The notes beneath the pieces are model-generated. The model did no database searches. It saw only the letters and a list, made by a program, of their open reading frames with translations, and was not told the DNA's origin. Positions 36,552 through 45,380 of a DNA stretch of 64,000 nt are shown here, one piece after another. This stretch comes from Caballeronia sordidicola (GTDB lineage: Bacteria > Pseudomonadota > Gammaproteobacteria > Burkholderiales > Burkholderiaceae): the NCBI RefSeq assembly GCF_000729995.1, contig NZ_JNFG01000203.1:17210-81209 (forward strand). Reading direction: 5' to 3'. Within the stretch, counting starts at the first letter, position 1, and every line of letters begins with the position of its first letter. Both the position numbers and the translations under genes were made by a program.

Positions 36552-36977
36552 TCAGGTTCCGATCGTCAGGGTCTTAAGCATCAGCTGCTTGGCGGTATTG
36601 AGCGTTTCCACATTCGCCTGATACGAACGAGACGCCGAAATCATGTTGACCATTTCCTGCACCGGATCGACGTTCGGCAAGGTCACGTAGCCGTCCGTGT
36701 TGGCTGCGGGATTGGTCGGGTCGTAGGTAGTCTTCATCGGCGTCGGGTCGTCAATCACGCCCGTCACCTGCACGCCGCCCACCTGCTGGCCGGACGCCGT
36801 GCGCGCGCCGCCGAGCGGATCGACGCCGAACACCACCTGCTTCGCCTTGTACGGCTGGCCGTCCGGGCCCGTCGTGCTGTCCGCGTTGGCCAGGTTCGAG
36901 GCGGTCACGTTCAGGCGCTGCGCCTGCGCGGACATCGCCGAACCGGCAACGTTGAAGATGTTCATCAAAGAGGGCAT
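36552..36977 (-). CDS. flgC: Flagellar proximal rod protein FlgC
   Basis: A 141-residue rod protein: IFNVAGSAMSAQAQRLNVTASNLANADST near the start, and GYVTLPNVDPVQEMVNMISASRSYQANVETLNTAKQL at the end. CGAGGAGAAGCA precedes the ATG. Confidence 0.97.
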   Translation of the reverse strand: MPSLMNIFNVAGSAMSAQAQRLNVTASNLANADSTTGPDGQPYKAKQVVFGVDPLGGARTASGQQVGGVQVTGVIDDPTPMKTTYDPTNPAANTDGYVTLPNVDPVQEMVNMISASRSYQANVETLNTAKQLMLKTLTIGT

Positions 36978-37010
36978 TGCTTCTCCTCGTTATCTTGTTC
37001 AGTTCGTGGT

Positions 37011-37502
37011 TCAGTTCGACGTGATCGCCGAGAGCATCGTCTTGATCTGCGACGACACCACGGTCATGCCGGCTTCGAAATGCAGCGCGTTGTCCGCGAA
37101 CTGGACCCGCTCCGAATCCATGTCGACGGTATTTCCGTCCAGCGCCGGCTGGCTCGGAATCCGGTACGCGAGACGGCCGTAGTCGTCGGTGCTGCCGCCG
37201 CTGGCGGTCAGCGTCGTCGTGCCGGACATATGTCCCGCCGATGTCGTCGCGAGAGAAGCGCTGGTCGACACGCTCACCGGTTGCGCCATCTGCAGCGACG
37301 CGGTGCTTGACGCCGTGGTGTCCGCCGCCGTCCCGCTCTTTTTCAGCGCGCCGGCGAGGGCGCTGGAGAAATCGACGTCGCGCGCCTTGTAGCCCGGGGT
37401 ATCGGCGTTCGCAATATTCGACGACAACAGTTCCTGCCGGTAGGCGCGCACATCCAGCGCTTCACGGCCGAACGCGAATTCCTTGTCGAGCTTGTCCAGC
37501 AT
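37011..37502 (-). CDS. flgB: Flagellar proximal rod protein FlgB
   Basis: A 163-residue rod protein, slightly longer than enteric FlgB because of a Thr/Ser-rich insert in the middle. NIANADTPGYKARDVDFSSAL and VQFADNALHFEAGMTVVSSQIKTMLSAI are conserved. GAAGGAGGA gives a strong ribosome binding site. It is first gene of the leftward flgBCDEFGHIJ operon. Confidence 0.96.
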   Translation of the reverse strand: MLDKLDKEFAFGREALDVRAYRQELLSSNIANADTPGYKARDVDFSSALAGALKKSGTAADTTASSTASLQMAQPVSVSTSASLATTSAGHMSGTTTLTASGGSTDDYGRLAYRIPSQPALDGNTVDMDSERVQFADNALHFEAGMTVVSSQIKTMLSAITSN

Positions 37503-37836
37503 GGCGGTCCTCCTTCAACTTCGGATCGGGTCTGCGATGTTTCGCGTGTCTTTGCAGCTTTCGCGGTTAATGACGCCGGGCGATGGAGCAAGTGCCCGGT
37601 TGTCATCGACCATTGGCTATCGAAGACTTTTGCATGAGACGAATCTTAGGAGCGAGACGCAAGATGCAATCAGACGAATAACAGGGAAAGCCGGCCTCTA
37701 TTCGACGCTTGCCTTTGGCCGCCGAAATCTAGAATTCGTCTCGTGGGTCGATGTTTGAAGGAATTCACCGACTTTGGATGAGGGGTTTCTCGTTGTTGTT
37801 TTGCCGGATTCGCTGGATTTGTTTGGGAGAAACACA
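37503..37836. promoter_or_regulatory. Divergent flgB/flgA promoter region
   Basis: 334 bases between the rod/hook operon and flgA. Read toward flgB it contains CCATCGCCCG (37581-37590 on the complement), also seen at the start of the blocks before flhB and, in split form, flhF. It may be part of a shared class II control site. No sigma-28 motif is present. Confidence 0.4.
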
Positions 37837-39357
37837 ATGCACAGCTTCACTGCGCCTGCTCGCAAGCCGGCGGTTCATCGCCTGGCCGCGAACGGCCTGG
37901 TGAAGGCCCGCACGCGTCTGGCTCGCCGTGCTGCTCCGATCGGTCCGGTTGCGCTCTGCGTGCTCGCATTGGCTCTCATGACGGCCGGCGTGACAACGGC
38001 GCACGCGCAGGAAGCGGGCGGGGGCGTGCGCAGCGGCGGGGGCAGCGGCACGATCATGATTGCCGGTCCCGCCGAAACCAATCCAGCGGCCGTCCTGGCG
38101 ATGGCGAAAGACGCCGGCATGACGGTGGACGGAAGCACGAACCAGCCAACAAGCGCGGCTCAGCCGGTGCGCACCTCGCGTCCCGCGGGTTACGCCGCAG
38201 CGGCCCACGCAGCCGATGCCGCCATGCGTGCCGCCGCGCTCGCACTCGATGCCCACGCCGACGCCGCCGACGCATCCTCTTCTTCCGCCGATACCAGCGG
38301 CCTGATCGTGATCCCGGGGCCGGGTGAAGCCAAGACGGCGAAGCCTGCCGCTGCGGCCCCCAGGCTGGCGATGTCGCCGAGCGGGACCACAGCATCGAAC
38401 GATGCCCCCGATGCCGGCGGCATGATCGAGATCCCCGGTAATGGCGAGCCGAAAGCCCCTACTACTATTAGTAATGTTGGAAAAACGGCCGCCGATGCCC
38501 TTCCCCGCATCACCACATCCTCACGTGACGTGATGCCCGTGGTCGTCGCGACGGACGGCAGCGCGTCGCTCCAGGGCAACCCGCGTGTTGCCTCGCGAGG
38601 CTTCCAGGTGAGACCGATCGCGGCGGCGCCCGCCACGCCGGTCGCCGGCATGATGCCCGTTTCAATGCGCACTCCGGCGCCCATTCGCGCCCCGCTCCAA
38701 CCTTCACCTGCCATGGCCGGCGCGCCGAACCAGCTGACGCAGGACGGCGACTCGGTGCGAGCCGCAGCGCTCGTCTTCCTGACACAGCAGGCAGCAGGTT
38801 TACCCGGCAAGGCCGACATCACCGTCACGCCCGTCTTCCCTCGCGGCCTCGCGGCCTGTTCGACGCTCGAGCCGTTCTTGCCGGCGGGTTCGCGGATCTG
38901 GGGCCGCACCACCGTCGGCGTGCGTTGCTCCGGTGAACGGCCGTGGACGCTTTATCTGCAAGCGCGCGTCGCGGTGATGGCCACGTATTACACCGCCGCC
39001 CGCGCCGTTGCGCCCGGCGAAGTGCTCACCGCCGCCGACCTGATTCCCCGCGACGGCGACCTCACGGCCATGCCGCAGGCTATCGTCACGGACCCGTCAC
39101 AAGCCGTCGGCGCAGTCACGCTGTCGCGGCTGGCACCGGGCCTGCCGCTGCGCACCGACATGCTGCGCGGCGCCGGCGCCGTCGTGATCGGCCAGAGCGT
39201 ACATGTGGTGACCAGCGGTGCAGGTTTTTCGATATCGGCGGAAGGCAGCGCCATGAATAACGCTGCGCCCGGTCAGCAGGTCCGCGTCAAAACGGCTGGG
39301 GGACAGATCATCTCCGGCGTCGTCAAGGACGGCTCGACAGTGGAAATCCAGCTTTGA
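37837..39357 (+). CDS. flgA: Flagellar P-ring assembly chaperone FlgA with long N-terminal extension
   Basis: A 506-residue protein, about twice the usual FlgA length. ATG 37837 has GGGAGA upstream; a signal-like segment (VALCVLALALMTAGVTTAHAQ) follows. An Ala-rich region of roughly 250 residues then contains three related motifs: GTIMIAGPAE (71), GLIVIPGPGE (155), GMIEIPGNGE (195). The C-terminal SAF-type FlgA domain (about 300-506: TYYTAARAVAPGEVLTAADLIPRDGDL, GQQVRVKTAGGQIISGVVKDG) is normal. FlgA acts in the periplasm for FlgI assembly. The extension's role is unknown. Confidence 0.93.
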   Translation: MHSFTAPARKPAVHRLAANGLVKARTRLARRAAPIGPVALCVLALALMTAGVTTAHAQEAGGGVRSGGGSGTIMIAGPAETNPAAVLAMAKDAGMTVDGSTNQPTSAAQPVRTSRPAGYAAAAHAADAAMRAAALALDAHADAADASSSSADTSGLIVIPGPGEAKTAKPAAAAPRLAMSPSGTTASNDAPDAGGMIEIPGNGEPKAPTTISNVGKTAADALPRITTSSRDVMPVVVATDGSASLQGNPRVASRGFQVRPIAAAPATPVAGMMPVSMRTPAPIRAPLQPSPAMAGAPNQLTQDGDSVRAAALVFLTQQAAGLPGKADITVTPVFPRGLAACSTLEPFLPAGSRIWGRTTVGVRCSGERPWTLYLQARVAVMATYYTAARAVAPGEVLTAADLIPRDGDLTAMPQAIVTDPSQAVGAVTLSRLAPGLPLRTDMLRGAGAVVIGQSVHVVTSGAGFSISAEGSAMNNAAPGQQVRVKTAGGQIISGVVKDGSTVEIQL

Positions 39358-39491
39358 AGAAGGGTCCGGAATGGCCCTATGTGGGTTATCCCTCACTTGT
39401 TTCAATTTGTTGCAATTCCTTATCGGGCTTATCCGACAAGGCTGAGCGGGAGATAGCACTGACTGGCGCGTGGTCCGGGCGGCGGGAAGGT

Positions 39492-39519
39492 TAAAGTTTT
39501 GACGTGCGTCCGCCGATAA
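39492..39519 (+). promoter_or_regulatory. Sigma-28 promoter for flgM
   Basis: TAAAGTTT, 12 bases, GCCGATAA: both halves are perfect FliA consensus. It starts 56 bases before the flgM GTG codon, allowing FliA to make its own anti-sigma factor in late assembly. Confidence 0.85.
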
Positions 39520-39547
39520 AGGAATCACATCGTCAGGGAAGACCATC

Positions 39548-39877
39548 GTGAAAATCGATTCCAGCAACACCAGCCAGATCGCAGCTTTGCAGGAAGCTGC
39601 ACAACAACGTGCGGCGCAAGCCGACGCGCAACCGACCAGCACAACGGGCGGCACGACCAGCAGCACCGGCGGTTCGAATTCGACGGTGAGCTTGTCGGCG
39701 TTGTCGACGGATTTGCGCACGTCGGGTTCGGCCGACATCGATACGGCGAAAGTCGCGTCGATCAAGGCAGCGCTGAACGACGGCAGCTACAAGGTCGACT
39801 CGGGCAAGATCGCCGACGGCATGCTGAGCAGCGCACGTGAACTGATTCAAACGAATACCCCGCCGGCCGGCGGCTGA
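39548..39877 (+). CDS. flgM: Anti-sigma-28 factor FlgM
   Basis: A 109-residue, mostly disordered protein with GTG start (AGGGAAG upstream). The C-terminal half VSLSALSTDLRTSGSADIDTAKVASIKAALNDGSYKVDSGKIADGML is the FliA-binding part. FlgM holds FliA inactive until the hook is finished and is then exported. The N-terminal half is rich in Gln/Thr/Ser. Confidence 0.95.
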   Translation: MKIDSSNTSQIAALQEAAQQRAAQADAQPTSTTGGTTSSTGGSNSTVSLSALSTDLRTSGSADIDTAKVASIKAALNDGSYKVDSGKIADGMLSSARELIQTNTPPAGG

Positions 39878-40037
39878 GCATAGCGGCCATGTGTTGCAGG
39901 CGACGCCCAAAGCGAGCCCGCTGCACAGGGACACTAGGTTTCAGATAGACGCATCGTTTCCACGATGCAGCGCCGGGCGGCTTTTTTTGACCTTGGCACC
40001 GCCATGAAAGCGGGCCGGAGTTTTTAGCGAGTCGCCC

Positions 40038-40481
40038 ATGAAAGACGCCCTGCTTGCCACTGTTATCGACGAAACCGCTGCCGTCCAGGCGTTCGAGTCG
40101 CTGCTGGTCCACGAAGAGAAAGCGCTGATTGCGGCCTCGCCGCTCGATACGCTGCCTTCGATCATCGAACGAAAAACTGCGTTGACCGAGCAGCTTGCCG
40201 CACTGGAACGCCAACGCGACGAGCAACTTGACGCGCTCGGGCTGCCGAAGGGTTTTGTCGGCATGGAGCAAGCCGTGACCGGCGACGAAGCGCTGGCCTC
40301 GCACTGGCAGAAGTTGCTCGCGGCGGCGGGACGTGCACGGCGCGGCAACAACAGCATCGGCGTGCTGATCCGTTCGCGCATGGAATACAACCGCAATGCG
40401 CTTGCCGCGTTGACCATGGCGCCGCCCAAGTCGTCGTTCTACGGTCCCGATGGGCGTGTGCCCGGGATCTACGGGGTTTAA
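40038..40481 (+). CDS. flgN: Flagellar chaperone FlgN
   Basis: A 147-residue helical export chaperone for FlgK and FlgL. The pattern LVHEEKALIAASPLDTLPSIIERKTALTEQLAALERQRDE, then GVLIRSRMEYNRNALAAL, and the tail SFYGPDGR are typical. It follows flgM by 160 bases. Confidence 0.94.
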   Translation: MKDALLATVIDETAAVQAFESLLVHEEKALIAASPLDTLPSIIERKTALTEQLAALERQRDEQLDALGLPKGFVGMEQAVTGDEALASHWQKLLAAAGRARRGNNSIGVLIRSRMEYNRNALAALTMAPPKSSFYGPDGRVPGIYGV

Positions 40482-40507
40482 CCGTTCTGCCTGACTGATA
40501 CAACACA

Positions 40508-40545
40508 ACGCGCGCTGGTTTCCTTTTGGGATCGGCGCGTTTTTC
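40508..40545 (+). terminator. Probable intrinsic terminator after flgN
   Basis: AACGCGC (40508-40514) pairs with GCGCGTT (40535-40541), which runs into TTTTTC. The loop is long (20 bases) with a small inner pairing, so moderate support. Confidence 0.55.
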
Positions 40546-40592
40546 ATTTCGCCTGGCCGCCCGTGCCCGGCCGTCTTTGTTCCGCGCCTGTT

Positions 40593-40673
40593 CCATCGCC
40601 CGAATTACCCCCGTTTCTCCGCCCTGATCAAGCGATGGCCGCTTGCTGCTTTTCGCAATAATCGCTCCACTGG
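40593..40673 (+). promoter_or_regulatory. flhB upstream block with CCATCG/CGATGG dyad, repeated before flhF
   Basis: The block starts CCATCG (40593), has CGATGG at 40633, then GCAATAAT, and ends CACTGG (40673). Long stretches recur in the same order at 51886-51970 before flhF (CCCGAATTACCCC, TTTC, ATCA, CGATGG, GCAATAAT, CACTGG). Conservation between two flagellar promoters suggests an activator site, FlhDC being the expected class II regulator. That assignment is inference. Confidence 0.6.
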
Positions 40674-40726
40674 ATCAATGCGTCAGCGGCTTCTTCGAAG
40701 CCCGCGCAAGACTGGAGCACAGCGAA

Positions 40727-41965
40727 GTGGCAGAAGAGAGCGACGTCGAAAAGACCGAATCAGCCACTCCCAAGCGCCTCGAAAAGGCGCGGGAGGAAGG
40801 TCAGGTCGTGCGCTCGCGGGAACTGACGTCGTTCGCGTTGCTGGCGGCGGGATTCGCCGGCGTCTGGGGATTCTCCGGTTCCGTCAGCCAGCACATGCAG
40901 GCCATCTTGCGCGGCGCGTTCACGTTCAATCACAACACCGTCCTCGATACCAACCAGATGCTGATTGGCGCCTCCTCCGCCGGCAAGGAAGGCTTCATGG
41001 CCTTGTGGCCGGTGCTCGCCCTGACAGGTCTGGCCGCGGTCGGCGCACCCATGGCGCTTGGCGGCTGGCTGCTCAGCACCCAGGTCATGGTGCCGAAGTT
41101 CAGCCGCCTGAACCCCATCAGCGGGCTCGGCAAGATCTTCTCGATCCAAGGGCCGATTGCGCTCGGCATGTCGATCCTGAAGACCCTGGTGGTCGGCGGA
41201 CTGGCCGGCTGGGCGATGTGGAGCCGCAAGGACGAAGTGCTAAGCCTCGTCACGAAACCGCTGAGCCTCGCACTCGCCGACACCATGCATCTGCTCGTCG
41301 TGTGCTGCGGCATGGCGATAGCGGGACTGTTCCTGGTCGCCGCCGTCGATGTCCCCTACCAGCTCTGGACGCACGCGAAGAAGCTGCGCATGAGCAAGGA
41401 GGAAGTGAAGCGCGAGCATCGTGAAAGCGATGGCGATCCCGCGGTCAAGGCCCGTATTCGCGCGCAGCAACGCGCCGCTGCCCGTCGCCGGATGATGACC
41501 GCGGTGCCAACCGCCGACGTGATCGTCACCAACCCGACCCACTTCGCCGTCGCGCTGAAATACGCCGATGGCGAAATGCGCGCGCCGAAGGTCGTCGCGA
41601 AGGGCGTGAACCTGGTGGCCGCGCGTATCCGCGAAATGGCGCTCGAACATAACGTGCCGCTGCTCGAAGCACCGCCGCTTGCTCGCGCGCTGTATCACAA
41701 CGTCGAGATCGACCGCGAGATTCCGGGCGCACTGTACGGCGCCGTCGCGCAGGTGCTGGCGTGGGTGTACCAGTTGCGCAAATTCAAGAAAGACGGCGGC
41801 AGCCGGCCGGACGAACCCGAAAACCTCGAGGTTCCTCCCGAACTCGATAAAGGCAGCGTCCCCGAATCAGAAGCCGACCAGGAAGCCGCGGAAGCGCTGG
41901 CTGCCAACGATGCGGGCTCAGCCGGTAATGACGGAACAGATCCAATGAAAGGAAGCAAAGCATGA
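40727..41965 (+). CDS. flhB: Flagellar export switch protein FlhB
   Basis: A 412-residue protein from GTG 40727 (VAEESDVEKTESATPKRLEKAREEGQ); the ORF extends further upstream but without family similarity. It has four membrane segments, then the autocleaving NPTH motif at about residue 268 (VIVTNPTHFAVALKYADG) and the switch domain APKVVAKGVNLVAARIREMA. The C-terminal tail is acidic and longer than in enterics. It overlaps flhA by 4 bases. Confidence 0.96.
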   Translation: MAEESDVEKTESATPKRLEKAREEGQVVRSRELTSFALLAAGFAGVWGFSGSVSQHMQAILRGAFTFNHNTVLDTNQMLIGASSAGKEGFMALWPVLALTGLAAVGAPMALGGWLLSTQVMVPKFSRLNPISGLGKIFSIQGPIALGMSILKTLVVGGLAGWAMWSRKDEVLSLVTKPLSLALADTMHLLVVCCGMAIAGLFLVAAVDVPYQLWTHAKKLRMSKEEVKREHRESDGDPAVKARIRAQQRAAARRRMMTAVPTADVIVTNPTHFAVALKYADGEMRAPKVVAKGVNLVAARIREMALEHNVPLLEAPPLARALYHNVEIDREIPGALYGAVAQVLAWVYQLRKFKKDGGSRPDEPENLEVPPELDKGSVPESEADQEAAEALAANDAGSAGNDGTDPMKGSKA

Positions 41966-44064
41966 ACGCGCGCGCCGGATTTTTCTCGAAGCGCCCTGAC
42001 GCATTGGGATCGCAGAACTTGCGAGCCCTCGCCGGGCCGGTGCTGATCTGCATGATCCTCGGCATGATGATCTTGCCGCTACCGGCCTTTTTGCTGGACT
42101 TGCTGTTCACGTTCAACATCGCGCTGTCCGTGATGGTGCTGCTGGTCAGCATGTACACGCAGAAGCCGCTCGACTTCGCCGCGTTCCCCAGCGTGCTGCT
42201 GTTCTCCACGCTGCTGCGTTTGTCGCTGAACGTAGCGTCCACGCGGATCGTCCTGCTCGAAGGCCATACCGGCCCCGACGCCGCCGGCCAGGTGATCGAA
42301 TCGTTCGGCCACTTCCTGGTGGGCGGGAATTTCGCGGTCGGCATTGTGGTGTTCGTGATCCTCATGATCATCAACTTCATGGTGATTACGAAGGGCGCGG
42401 GGCGGATTGCCGAAGTGGGCGCGCGCTTCACCCTCGACGCCATGCCGGGCAAGCAGATGGCTATCGATGCCGACTTGAACGCCGGCCTCATCAACGAAGA
42501 CCAGGCGCGCAAGCGCCGCTTGCAGGTCGCGCAGGAAGCCGAGTTCTACGGCTCCATGGACGGCGCCAGCAAGTTCGTACGCGGCGATGCCATCGCGGGC
42601 TTGATGATCATGATCATCAACATCGTGGGCGGCTTGATTGTCGGGATGCTCCAGCACGACATGGACTTCGCGCACGCGGCCACGAATTACACGCTGCTGA
42701 CCATTGGCGATGGCCTCGTCGCACAAATCCCCTCGCTGATCATTTCGACGGCGGCCGGTGTGATCGTGTCGCGGGTGGCGACCGAAGAGGATATCGGCAC
42801 GCAGTTGACGGGGCAGCTTTTCAACAACCCGCGCGTGTTGATGATTACCGGCGTGATCATCGGCATCATGGGGTTGATTCCCGGCATGCCGCACTTCGCG
42901 TTCTTGCTGCTGGGCGGCGGTCTGGTGTACGCCGCACGTTCGATGAACCAGCGCATCGCAGCGAAGAAGAAAGCGTCCCTGGTCACGGATGTTGTGCCTG
43001 CCGCCGCTGCACCGCTCGAAAATACCGAAGCGAGCTGGGACGACGTCGCGATGATCGATCCGCTCGGGCTCGAAGTGGGGTATCGGCTGATACCGCTAGT
43101 CGACCGGAACGCGGACGGCGAGCTGTTAAAACGGATCAAGGGTATTCGCAAGAAATTCGCGCAGGAAATCGGCTTCCTGCCGCCTGTGATTCATATTCGC
43201 GACAACCTGGAGTTGCGTCCGAATGGTTATCGGATTGCGCTGAAGGGCGTGGAAGTGGGCGTAGGCGAAGCATTCCCAGGCCAATGGCTCGCGATCAACC
43301 CAGGGCAGGTTTCCGCAACGTTGCCGGGGAATCCAACACAGGATCCGGCGTTTGGTTTGCCAGCGGTGTGGATCGATACAAACTTGCGTGAACAGGCGCA
43401 GGTCTACGGCTACACCGTGGTCGATGCCAGCACGGTCGTGGCAACTCACCTGAATCATCTGGTCGTGACGCACGCTGCCGAATTGCTGGGTCGTGTGGAA
43501 GTGCAGGCGTTGCTGGAGCGCATTGGCAAGGACACGCCTTCGTTGACCGACGACCTGGTGCCGAAGACGCTGGCGTTGACCACCTTGCAGAAGGTGCTGC
43601 AAAACTTGCTGGAAGAAGGCGTTCCTATCCGCGACATGCGCACGATCCTGGACGCCTTGCAGGAACATGCACCGAAGATATCCGATGCATACGACCTGAC
43701 CGCGGCGGTGCGTCTTGCGCTGGGCCGCGCGATCACGCAGCAGTGGTATCCGGGCAGCGGCGAGTTGCAGGTGATGGGACTGGACCCGAATCTGGAGCGC
43801 GTGTTGTCGCAGGCATTGCAGACAGGCGCGAATCCCGGACTGGAGCCAGGCTTGGCGCAGACGTTGTTGACCTCGACGCAGAATGCGATTCTGCGTCAGC
43901 AGAACATGGGATTGCCGCCTGTGCTTCTGGTGCAGCATTCGCTGCGCGCCATGCTTGCTCGTTTCCTGCGAAGAAGCTTGCCGCAGTTGAAGGTGCTGTC
44001 GTATGCGGAAGTGCCGGATACGCGGAACGTCAAAGTGACGAATCTGATCGGGTCGCAGGGATAA
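41962..44064 (+). CDS. flhA: Flagellar export gate protein FlhA
   Basis: A 700-residue export gate component. Eight N-terminal membrane segments with the FHIPEP signature region (LLRLSLNVASTRIVLLEGH; GRIAEVGARFTLDAMPGKQMAIDADLNAG) are followed by a linker and a cytoplasmic ring domain (from about 350) that receives chaperone-substrate complexes. Normal length. In many relatives flhF follows directly; here a seven-gene catabolic operon in the opposite direction intervenes. Confidence 0.97.
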   Translation: MNARAGFFSKRPDALGSQNLRALAGPVLICMILGMMILPLPAFLLDLLFTFNIALSVMVLLVSMYTQKPLDFAAFPSVLLFSTLLRLSLNVASTRIVLLEGHTGPDAAGQVIESFGHFLVGGNFAVGIVVFVILMIINFMVITKGAGRIAEVGARFTLDAMPGKQMAIDADLNAGLINEDQARKRRLQVAQEAEFYGSMDGASKFVRGDAIAGLMIMIINIVGGLIVGMLQHDMDFAHAATNYTLLTIGDGLVAQIPSLIISTAAGVIVSRVATEEDIGTQLTGQLFNNPRVLMITGVIIGIMGLIPGMPHFAFLLLGGGLVYAARSMNQRIAAKKKASLVTDVVPAAAAPLENTEASWDDVAMIDPLGLEVGYRLIPLVDRNADGELLKRIKGIRKKFAQEIGFLPPVIHIRDNLELRPNGYRIALKGVEVGVGEAFPGQWLAINPGQVSATLPGNPTQDPAFGLPAVWIDTNLREQAQVYGYTVVDASTVVATHLNHLVVTHAAELLGRVEVQALLERIGKDTPSLTDDLVPKTLALTTLQKVLQNLLEEGVPIRDMRTILDALQEHAPKISDAYDLTAAVRLALGRAITQQWYPGSGELQVMGLDPNLERVLSQALQTGANPGLEPGLAQTLLTSTQNAILRQQNMGLPPVLLVQHSLRAMLARFLRRSLPQLKVLSYAEVPDTRNVKVTNLIGSQG

Positions 44065-44089
44065 AAACTGCCGCCACACTTCGTGGCGG
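44063..44089 (-). terminator. Intrinsic terminator after the permease gene (minus strand)
   Basis: CCGCCAC and GTGGCGG (44071-44077, 44083-44089) form a 7-base-pair stem with a 5-base loop. On the minus strand it is followed by CAGTTTTTATC. It lies between the convergent flhA and permease genes, so it may serve both, but the U-run favours the leftward operon. Confidence 0.75.
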
Positions 44090-44109
44090 ACAGATTTCAA
44101 TGCCCCCGC

Positions 44110-45351
44110 TTAGGACCCCGACGCGACGCTACGCAAGCGCGTGACCCGGCTGAAAATCGCGTAACAAGCACACGCGACAATAATCGAATCGAGTGAAGGA
44201 ATGCTCGTGAAGGAAAACACGCCCTTCACGGTCATGAACCCGACCAGCGATCCAATGATCCACGCCACGAACGTAAGCAGCTTCACCTGCGGATCGCTCA
44301 CGAGCAGCCGCTCGTCATACCCGCCTCTCCGATACAGCAGAAAGTCTGCGATATAAATCCCGGCCACGGGCGGCGTCGCGATGCCCAGAAAAAGCAGGAA
44401 CGGGATGAACCACGCCATGATGTCCATGCTGCCGACAATCACCGCCAGCACGCCAAGCGCAACGGTAATCTGCCACTTGGGAAAGCGCGTGAACAAGGTG
44501 GAAACAACCAGCGTGCCTTGAAACATATTCCCGGCATTCCCCGTTACGGTTGCAAAAATCAGTAGTAAAGCGGCCGGCAACACGGCGCCGAACACGGCCA
44601 TGGCGCCGAGCAACGAAGCTTTACCTGATATGCCGCTCGGCGTAGCTCCCGCCCAATACAACAGCGGATAAGCGATCAGGAACGTCAGCACCGCGCCAAT
44701 CAACGCGTGCTTGCGATCGTGAACGAAGCTGCCGAAATCAGGCAGTGTAGCCACCAGCACAATGATCGTCCCGACGACGGTGGAAACGGCCACGCCGGTA
44801 TTCATATCGGTGAAGCCGGCTGGCACCGGCACCATGCCGTGAGCCGCAACATAGACGCAATAACACAGCATCAACGCGATAACGGGTATGGCGAACTGAG
44901 CGACCTTCCCAAGCAGTTCGAAGCCAAAAGCCGTCGCGGCCACAAAGATCACGCAGCCCACCGCAACCAGCAGGGGTACCGGTATTTCCAAGCCCTGTTG
45001 CGCGAGCAGATCGTGAACCGAATGCCCGAACATATTGGCAGTCACGGCGATCCACCCGAACAAACTGATCGCAAGCAGGATATTGATCGCAATCGCCCCT
45101 TTTTCGCCGAATGGATATTTAACGATGCCGTAGGTCGGCAGCCGCGCCTTCTCGCCGACACAAATAGTGATCGCCGAAAGGATGGTCAGGATGATGCCGC
45201 CGATGACCACCACCTTGATCAACGCCAGGCTCGATAACTGGCTCCCGAGACTGGACGACGAGAGCAAAACCGGCGTAATGGCAATGCCCAATAAAATCAT
45301 GGCGATGCGATACCCGGGCGCCGTATTCGGGCCTTCGTCAGTGTTGCGCAT
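44110..45351 (-). CDS. NCS1-type cytosine/ureide permease family transporter
   Basis: A 413-residue protein with about 12 hydrophobic segments and NCS1/CodB-like order: GEKARLPTYGIVKYPFGEKGA early on, LFGWIAVTANMFG, ATLPDFGSFVHDRKHAL, and PPVAGIYIADFLLYRRGGYDE near the C-terminus. NCS1 carriers import cytosine, allantoin, hydantoins or related amides with cation symport. As the last gene of the seven-gene operon it probably imports its substrate. The exact ligand cannot be read from the sequence. Confidence 0.85.
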   Translation of the reverse strand: MRNTDEGPNTAPGYRIAMILLGIAITPVLLSSSSLGSQLSSLALIKVVVIGGIILTILSAITICVGEKARLPTYGIVKYPFGEKGAIAINILLAISLFGWIAVTANMFGHSVHDLLAQQGLEIPVPLLVAVGCVIFVAATAFGFELLGKVAQFAIPVIALMLCYCVYVAAHGMVPVPAGFTDMNTGVAVSTVVGTIIVLVATLPDFGSFVHDRKHALIGAVLTFLIAYPLLYWAGATPSGISGKASLLGAMAVFGAVLPAALLLIFATVTGNAGNMFQGTLVVSTLFTRFPKWQITVALGVLAVIVGSMDIMAWFIPFLLFLGIATPPVAGIYIADFLLYRRGGYDERLLVSDPQVKLLTFVAWIIGSLVGFMTVKGVFSFTSIPSLDSIIVACACYAIFSRVTRLRSVASGS

Positions 45352-45380
45352 ACAAGTGTTCCTTGGAGGTTTTCAGGCGA

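Noticed and set aside
38100..38400. flgA extension considered as a separate gene fused by a sequencing error
   Set aside because: The signal peptide lies at the extension's N-terminus, the frame is open throughout and there is no internal start with a ribosome binding site before the SAF domain.
39946..39989. Possible terminator between flgM and flgN (GCATCGT hairpin then CGGGCGGC and a T run)
   Set aside because: The strong hairpin is separated from the T run by 13 bases, and the stem next to the T run is only 4 base pairs. Not convincing, and flgN is expected to be co-transcribed.
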